Origin: a virus
DNA length: 36,473 nt
Direction: 5' to 3' (one strand)
Virus record (IMG/VR): IMGVR_UViG_3300032084_000655
Location: 1-36,473 of that record
Shown here: in pieces, positions 32,849 through 36,473 of the stretch
Position numbering within the stretch: position 1 is the stretch's first letter
Layout: every line of letters begins with the position of its first letter
Program-made: the position numbers and the translations under genes
The notes under the pieces: generated by a model
Seen by the model: the letters and a program-made list of their open reading frames with translations, nothing else
The model's database searches: none
Told to the model about the DNA's origin: nothing

Positions 32849-33782
32849 AGTACATCATCGGTGAGATGAGTGTCTCACCTAAAACATTATACTTAGCCTC
32901 TACGGAGTAGGTCCCTTGGCCTGCTCCTAAATTTTGTATATCTCCACTTGTGAGAACGGAGGTATCAAAGGATAGTACCATGGTATTATCTGATGTAGTG
33001 GCAATTAGAGAAGAAGTATCTCCATACCCTGAAACCTCTACCCATGAGGGAAGGTTGCTGTCCTCGTTGTGTTTCTTGATTAGGAACTTGGGATCATCCA
33101 CTAGAGATTGAGTAAAGGTGTTTTTTATTGTTTGATCAATGTTCCTGTTCATAACATTGACCTCCGTAGTGACCTTAAGATCAATCACCTCTCCTAAGCG
33201 AACTTCGTTAGGTATTAGCTTGTTTTTTGTACGAACCATTATAGGTTCTGTAGTTACAACAAGGTTATCTTGGAAGAGTTCTACATTGTTGATAATTACC
33301 TGCCAATCTGAATCCTGTGTCATTTTGACAGTCCAGACCTCAATGTAATTACCTGCTCCACTGGCGGTGTTAAGTATGTAGTCTCCATTTATATCTTGAG
33401 ATCTAACACCTATTCGGCTCACACCGTCTAAAACCACACCAAACTGACCAGTGCCTAGCTTGAATATGGAACTAGTAGTAAGTCCTCCTGCTGCGTACTC
33501 AGCGGGGTCAAGGCAATCAGCAACAGTTCCTGCGGTTCCTGAAGTTGCCCATCTAAACTTTAGAGCGGCTCCTGATAAATAAGCCTCATCTACAACCTGA
33601 GAGCTTGCAACTAAAATACTGCTAGGAGAGGTGTTGGCTGCTCTGGTGTGTAGGGTTACTGCACTGATGTCGTAAGGATCTTTGTAAGCCCCATTAGATA
33701 TAAAATTAGCTCTCAGGAGGACCCTGCTTAGGTTTCCTGGGCGATTGTGTCGTTCAACTACCTCTACTCCGTTTAGCTTCAT
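32835..33782 (-). CDS. Unassigned beta-rich structural protein (315 aa)
   Basis: I do not recognise this family. The sequence is rich in Val, Thr, Ser and Asn with alternating strand patterns and no long helices. Examples are VTLHTRAANTSPSS, FKLGTGQFGVVLDG and an Ig-like C-terminal end, GTYSVEAKYNVLG then PMMYFTVR. It follows the tail-assembly chaperone, whose frameshifted extension overlaps its first 29 bases, so it is co-transcribed with the chaperone. In contractile phages this slot between chaperone and tape measure is normally empty, so this is an accessory tail or head-decoration candidate. Its 3' end overlaps the primase gene on the other strand by 14 bases. The AAATG start has no strong Shine-Dalgarno, and translation may depend on ribosomes arriving from the frameshifted chaperone. 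Confidence 0.6.
   Translation of the reverse strand: MKLNGVEVVERHNRPGNLSRVLLRANFISNGAYKDPYDISAVTLHTRAANTSPSSILVASSQVVDEAYLSGAALKFRWATSGTAGTVADCLDPAEYAAGGLTTSSIFKLGTGQFGVVLDGVSRIGVRSQDINGDYILNTASGAGNYIEVWTVKMTQDSDWQVIINNVELFQDNLVVTTEPIMVRTKNKLIPNEVRLGEVIDLKVTTEVNVMNRNIDQTIKNTFTQSLVDDPKFLIKKHNEDSNLPSWVEVSGYGDTSSLIATTSDNTMVLSFDTSVLTSGDIQNLGAGQGTYSVEAKYNVLGETLISPMMYFTVR
32860..32879. terminator. Stem-loop just downstream of the primase gene
   Basis: A perfect 7-bp stem, GGTGAGA and TCTCACC, with a 6-base loop lies 11 bases after the primase stop, inside the 3' coding end of the opposing gene. No T-run follows on the plus strand (TAAAACA), so it is not a canonical intrinsic terminator. It could weaken read-through into the opposing operon or protect the 3' end of the mRNA. 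Confidence 0.4.
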
Positions 33783-33953
33783 TTATGTATTCCTGTTCTG
33801 CCTTCTTTTCATTCATCAGGAACTCTATGAAGCTCATTCTTTCTAGCTGGGTCATGGCTTTCACATCCTGATATGTGAAATTACAGTGCTTTACAAGTAT
33901 ATAGGCTTGATTTAGCAGACCTTCTATATCTTTTCCGTCTACTAACTCGCTGT
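33754..33953 (-). CDS. Frameshift-only C-terminal extension of the tail-assembly chaperone
   Basis: In the -1 frame relative to the gp26-like gene an open frame of 66 codons runs from TAC (33954-33952) to TGA (33756-33754). It encodes a helical, charged segment: GKDIEGLLNQAYILVKH, then FTYQDVKAMTQLERMSFIEF and an EKKAEQEYINEAKR end. A stop (TGA, 33964-33962) precedes it in its own frame, and no ATG, GTG or TTG occurs before the mid-frame ATG. It therefore cannot be made whole except by frameshifting. The fused product would be 297 residues. This is the same logic as lambda G/GT and P2 E/E+E'. The segment resembles the T-type domains that recruit tail tube subunits to the tape measure. It fills an otherwise unexplained gap and overlaps the next gene by 29 bases. 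Confidence 0.82.
33912..33945 (-). other. Stimulatory stem-loop (possible pseudoknot) for frameshifting
   Basis: On the minus strand TTAGTAGAC (33945-33937) pairs with GTCTGCTAA (33920-33912): eight Watson-Crick pairs and one G-U, with a 16-base loop. It starts 8 bases after the slippery run, within the usual 5-9 base spacing. The loop contains ATATAG (33929-33924), which could pair with CTATAT downstream (33904-33899) as an H-type pseudoknot. That second stem is weak, with a single G-C pair. Confidence 0.7.
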
Positions 33954-34646
33954 AAAAAAATCACGGGTTAACGGTAGCGTAATAGGACCGTCGAATCCGC
34001 AGGAATCACACTGGATTCTCACCTCGTTGGTGATGCCATAATCAGCATTAGAAACTACAGAGATTATCTTGGTGATATCTCCAGCAGGGAGTCTCTTAAT
34101 AAACTTAGCGAAGACATCCTTTCTAGTCACATCTTCGATCTTGTTAACAAATCTCCAAAGGTTGTCGCAAAGTTTATCCGAGTCGGAAATGTAATCCTCA
34201 TCCTTTACGCAAGCAGGACGAAGAGTTATTTTTTTCTTGGTTATAGGTAAGACAACCTCCATCTCCTCTTCTTCTAGATACTTAACAGGAAGCTTACTTA
34301 TTTCAATGTTATAGTGCTTCTCGCTACCACAGCTAGGGCACCCGATAATAAACTTATAGGAATCACCGAAAGAGATCTCTCTAAGCTTGAATAGGCAGAA
34401 TACCTTATCAATAACAAGAAGCTCACCCAGATCCTCAACATCTGTGAGACACTTGCTTAGAAGCATTGAGATTACATCCTCGTTACCTTTACCACCTCGA
34501 AGCATTAGCTTCTCTTCCTCAAAGGTGATAGGCTTCATGGTAACCATTCTACCCGAAGGTAGTTTAACATGGATGCTTTCAGAAAGGGGGATGTCCTTTA
34601 GTAGATCGTCTACTAAATCATCCGCTGATTTTTTTTCATCTGACAT
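33942..34646 (-). CDS. Tail-assembly chaperone / gp26-family protein, unshifted form
   Basis: This 234-residue protein resembles the T4_baseplate (gp26-like) family. It has PITFEEEKLMLRGG at residues ~39-52, LLVIDKVFCLFKLREISFGD at ~76-95, and two Cys pairs, C103PSC106 and C213DSC216, that could bind zinc. T4 gp26 is a baseplate hub assembly factor, and similar proteins precede the tape measure in other phages. The frame-0 stop (TAG, 33944-33942) comes three codons after a run of seven T that lets some ribosomes shift to -1 and add 66 residues, so this is the short form of a two-product gene. The start has GGAG seven bases upstream (34657-34654). It is the first leftward gene after the divergent uvsW promoter region. 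Confidence 0.78.
   Translation of the reverse strand: MSDEKKSADDLVDDLLKDIPLSESIHVKLPSGRMVTMKPITFEEEKLMLRGGKGNEDVISMLLSKCLTDVEDLGELLVIDKVFCLFKLREISFGDSYKFIIGCPSCGSEKHYNIEISKLPVKYLEEEEMEVVLPITKKKITLRPACVKDEDYISDSDKLCDNLWRFVNKIEDVTRKDVFAKFIKRLPAGDITKIISVVSNADYGITNEVRIQCDSCGFDGPITLPLTRDFFTAS
33954..33960 (-). other. -1 ribosomal frameshift slippery heptamer T_TTT_TTT
   Basis: The minus strand in frame 0 reads CGT GAT TTT TTT ACA. Two Phe codons preceded by T allow both P- and A-site tRNAs to re-pair one base back (X_XXY_YYZ with all T). The next codon is then TAC in the -1 frame. Frame 0 ends three codons later. An 8-base spacer and a 9-bp stem follow. Confidence 0.8.
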
Positions 34647-34682
34647 AGAAAAACTCCGCTTTATTATAGTCTATAATAAGGT
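34647..34682. promoter_or_regulatory. Divergent promoter region with 19-bp palindrome
   Basis: This 36-base spacer separates the leftward chaperone gene from rightward uvsW. Positions 34661-34679 form TTATTATAG-T-CTATAATAA, with perfect 9-base arms around one central base, so each strand carries CTATAATA. On the plus strand TATAATA (34672-34678) lies only four bases before the uvsW ATG. On the minus strand it lies 15 bases before the chaperone ATG, with GGAG between. It could be a bidirectional late-type promoter core or an operator for a dimeric regulator. Confidence 0.5.
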
Positions 34683-36047
34683 ATGAAAATTGTGATTGGA
34701 ACACAAAAGTCCAAACTCAAGACTGATAATCCTAAGATCCTAAAGGCTCTCAGTGATTTATATAGCTTCAAAATCCCAGGTGCTGAGTTTACACCTGCCT
34801 ATAGGCGTAGACAATGGGACGGTAAGAAGCGTTTCTTTACCAGGGGAGGACAGTTTGGTACTGGTATGCTTCCTTCTATCCTGGCTGATCTAGAGAAGAT
34901 TGAGTGTGTTCCCGACTTGGAGTTCAAGAATGATGCACCTGAAACTGTGGGTATTAAATCTATTTCTCCTTTCACTTATTTTGATTATCAAGAAGAATCA
35001 ATCAAATACGCCCTAGAGAATCATCGCTGTATTATCAAAGCTCCTACGGGTGCAGGCAAAACTTTAATCATGGCGGGGATCGTCAAGTCCCTCATGGGCA
35101 AGAAGATGGTCATCCTCTTCAATGCTAAATCCCTCTTGAAGCAAACTTACGACTTCTTTGTGAACGAGTGTGGGTTTACTAATGTCGGTGTCTGCTTTGG
35201 TGAGGGTTATGAGGATGGTGAGATCATGCTTTGCACTGTCCAGAGCATTGAAAGAATTATCGACAATTATGTCACAGATGCCGAAGTTCTCATGGTTGAC
35301 GAGGTTCATGAGTTTTCCAATGGTGAGTTCACCGTAGCAGCTATTGAGAGCTTCCCTAACGCTCCTTACAGGTACGGTTTCACTGCCACAGTGCCGCAGG
35401 ATCCTATTCCTAGATGGACGCTCATATCGGCGTTTGGACCTATATATACATGTCGGACAACCCAAGATCTGATCGAGGATAATGTCCTGACCAAACCAAT
35501 CATACAAATGCTTCAAGTTCCTGAGTCAGAGGTGGATGATTCAGAGCTAGGATACCGAGGCGTGTATGAAGAACTTATCGTCAACAACGAAACTCGAAAC
35601 AACATGATAAAAGATATCGTAAACGATATCAGATCTAAACATGAACAAGCCAGAATTCTTATACTCGTCAGAGACCTTGAGCACGGTAGAATCCTTCAGG
35701 AGGGAATTGGAGGATCTTGCTATTTCCTTAGAGGTGAGGATGACATCAGCAGTAGGTATTCCACAATACGCAGCTTTACAGAGTGTGGAGACAACTCTAT
35801 CCTCATTGGAACTAAAATTCTCCAAACCGGAGTTAACATACGCGAAATCACACATTTCATCAATGCTAGAGGACTTAAAAGTCCGATTGCAACCATACAG
35901 GCACTCGGACGCTCTCTTCGTCGCCATGACAGTAAGGATGTCGTATTTGTCTATGATTTCATGGATACAGGAAAATATATTGCTGCCCACTCAGCTAAAC
36001 GACTTTCAACCTATGTAAGTGAAGGTCATGAGGTTCACAAGATATGA
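34683..36047 (+). CDS. uvsW: UvsW-type superfamily 2 DNA/RNA helicase
   Basis: This is a 454-residue protein. The N-terminal ~110 residues follow the T4 UvsW pre-domain: a short LSDLYSFKIPGAEFTPAYRRR region, then QWDGKKRFF, and a FDYQEESIKYAL Q-motif region. The helicase core has Walker A APTGAGKT (Lys126), DEVH at 206-209 in LMVDEVHEFS, GFTAT as motif III and IQALGRSLRRHDSK (from Gln406) as motif VI with its arginine fingers. T4 UvsW unwinds R-loops and branched intermediates, shuts off origin-dependent initiation and promotes replication-fork regression. The same role is inferred here. It is slightly shorter than T4 UvsW (~500 aa), with a short C-terminus. The gene overlaps the next small gene by four bases (ATGA). 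AAGG lies very close to the ATG, and a TATAATA only four bases upstream suggests a short or leaderless transcript. Confidence 0.92.
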   Translation: MKIVIGTQKSKLKTDNPKILKALSDLYSFKIPGAEFTPAYRRRQWDGKKRFFTRGGQFGTGMLPSILADLEKIECVPDLEFKNDAPETVGIKSISPFTYFDYQEESIKYALENHRCIIKAPTGAGKTLIMAGIVKSLMGKKMVILFNAKSLLKQTYDFFVNECGFTNVGVCFGEGYEDGEIMLCTVQSIERIIDNYVTDAEVLMVDEVHEFSNGEFTVAAIESFPNAPYRYGFTATVPQDPIPRWTLISAFGPIYTCRTTQDLIEDNVLTKPIIQMLQVPESEVDDSELGYRGVYEELIVNNETRNNMIKDIVNDIRSKHEQARILILVRDLEHGRILQEGIGGSCYFLRGEDDISSRYSTIRSFTECGDNSILIGTKILQTGVNIREITHFINARGLKSPIATIQALGRSLRRHDSKDVVFVYDFMDTGKYIAAHSAKRLSTYVSEGHEVHKI

Positions 36048-36271
36048 AAAGCGAAGAAGAACTTAAAAAGGCAAGAGGGCGTCTAACAGAAGCCGAGATG
36101 GCAACTATTAGATCCCTCAAAGGAACTCTCGAAATGTTTGAGAAGGATCCCTCCATCACCATGATCAAGATGAGAGAGATGCAGAACTTCTACAACACCG
36201 TCCGTGTATTAAAGGATGGCTACATTGAGAAGATTATCAACCTCCTGAAAGAAGGCACTAAACTGGATTGA
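36044..36271 (+). CDS. Small helical protein downstream of uvsW (UvsW.1-like by position)
   Basis: This 75-residue protein is nearly all helix and rich in Lys, Glu and Met: EEELKKARGRLTEAEMATIR, then KMREMQNFYNTVRVLKDGYI. It overlaps uvsW by four bases (ATGA), so the two are co-translated. In T4 a protein of about this size, UvsW.1, is encoded right after uvsW. I assign similarity by position and size only, since I cannot align the two here. It may modulate or bind the helicase. Its 3' end overlaps an opposing gene by 14 bases. Confidence 0.62.
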   Translation: MKSEEELKKARGRLTEAEMATIRSLKGTLEMFEKDPSITMIKMREMQNFYNTVRVLKDGYIEKIINLLKEGTKLD

Positions 36272-36473
36272 TTGGGTTACCAAACTCATCTAGTTCTTCT
36301 GGATACATTTGATCATACTTGTCTTGATCTAGCACGAACTCACCATTGATGAGTTGGTAGCATTGATTGAGTATGTCATGTGGGAATTCACCTTCACCGA
36401 AGAGAGTGTAATCTCCTGGTTGATAGTGAACTGCATCCAGCACATAGAGGTTAGGGCTTAACTTTACATATAA
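36258..36473 (-). CDS. Partial unknown acidic protein, 5' end beyond the window
   Basis: The reading frame is open from the right edge of the window to a TAG at 36260-36258, giving 71 visible codons. A GTG at 36443 is possible as a start, but the codons before it (LYVKLSPNLY) continue naturally, so the gene is probably cut by the window. Visible motifs are YQPGDYTLFGEGEFPHDI and a Tyr/Asp/Glu-rich tail ending EFGNPINPV. No family is recognised. The acidic, proline-containing end is typical of small phage accessory or structural proteins. It converges on the UvsW.1-like gene with a 14-base overlap. Confidence 0.6.
   Translation of the reverse strand, partial: LYVKLSPNLYVLDAVHYQPGDYTLFGEGEFPHDILNQCYQLINGEFVLDQDKYDQMYPEELDEFGNPINPV

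Noticed and set aside
33754-33941. The gap after the chaperone as a separate small gene.
   Set aside because: No usable start codon exists between the upstream in-frame stop and the mid-frame ATG; the slippery run and stem make frameshift expression the better explanation.
34387-34686. Plus-strand frame opposite the chaperone gene.
   Set aside because: It is antisense to conserved gp26-like motifs including both Cys pairs, with Ser-rich composition typical of shadows.
1-36473. tRNA genes, IS elements, integrase or attachment sites.
   Set aside because: Nearly every base is accounted for by coding sequence; no cloverleaf-like segment, transposase motif or terminal inverted repeat was seen in the few gaps.

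Overview
This window is a densely packed stretch of a contractile-tailed (myovirus) bacteriophage genome. Two lines of evidence point to a distant relative of the T4 supergroup. First, the minus strand carries a nearly gapless tail and baseplate operon. Its core order is chaperone, tape measure, tube-junction protein, gp53-like, hub, gp5-like spike, gp25, gp6/gpJ, gpI, as in T4, P2 and Mu. Second, the plus strand carries phage replication and recombination genes: a UvsW-type helicase with the T4-like N-terminal domain, a toprim primase and a Cas4/RecB-like Fe-S nuclease. The host cannot be read from the sequence. The style of the large virion proteins recalls marine T4-like phages, but that is an impression from memory, not a search result.

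Layout, following minus-strand transcription from right to left. Positions 34646-33754 hold a gp26-family (T4_baseplate type) tail-assembly chaperone. Its C-terminal extension is reachable only by a -1 ribosomal frameshift on a T7 slippery run that is followed by a stem-loop. Positions 33782-32835 encode an unassigned beta-rich protein. At 30880-32848 a divergent three-gene plus-strand cassette (small protein, PD-(D/E)XK Fe-S nuclease, primase) interrupts the tail operon. Positions 30838-27568 carry a small unknown protein, a short tape measure, a tube-junction protein and gp53-like. Positions 27571-19468 carry the hub, a lysozyme-less spike, a LamG-containing protein, gp25 and gp6/gpJ. Positions 19475-11862 carry a giant gpI-like wedge protein and three paralogous appendage proteins, one with an inserted carbohydrate-binding-like domain. 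Positions 11860-4 carry a beta-helix fibre or spike, a second large protein sharing its N-terminal anchor motif, a 1690-residue cysteine-module protein and a PAAR tip protein.

At the right end, uvsW and a small UvsW.1-like gene run on the plus strand and converge on a partial minus-strand gene at the window edge. Most adjacent genes overlap by 1-8 bases (ATGA, TGATG, TAATG junctions), so translational coupling is likely. Both divergent spacers (30839-30879 and 34647-34682) contain AT-rich palindromes with TATAATA elements.

The most unusual items are the frameshifted chaperone with a complete signal (heptamer, 8-nt spacer, 9-bp stem, possible pseudoknot) and the 1690-aa virion protein with at least eleven six-cysteine modules. 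No tRNA, rRNA, CRISPR array, IS element or integrase was seen.
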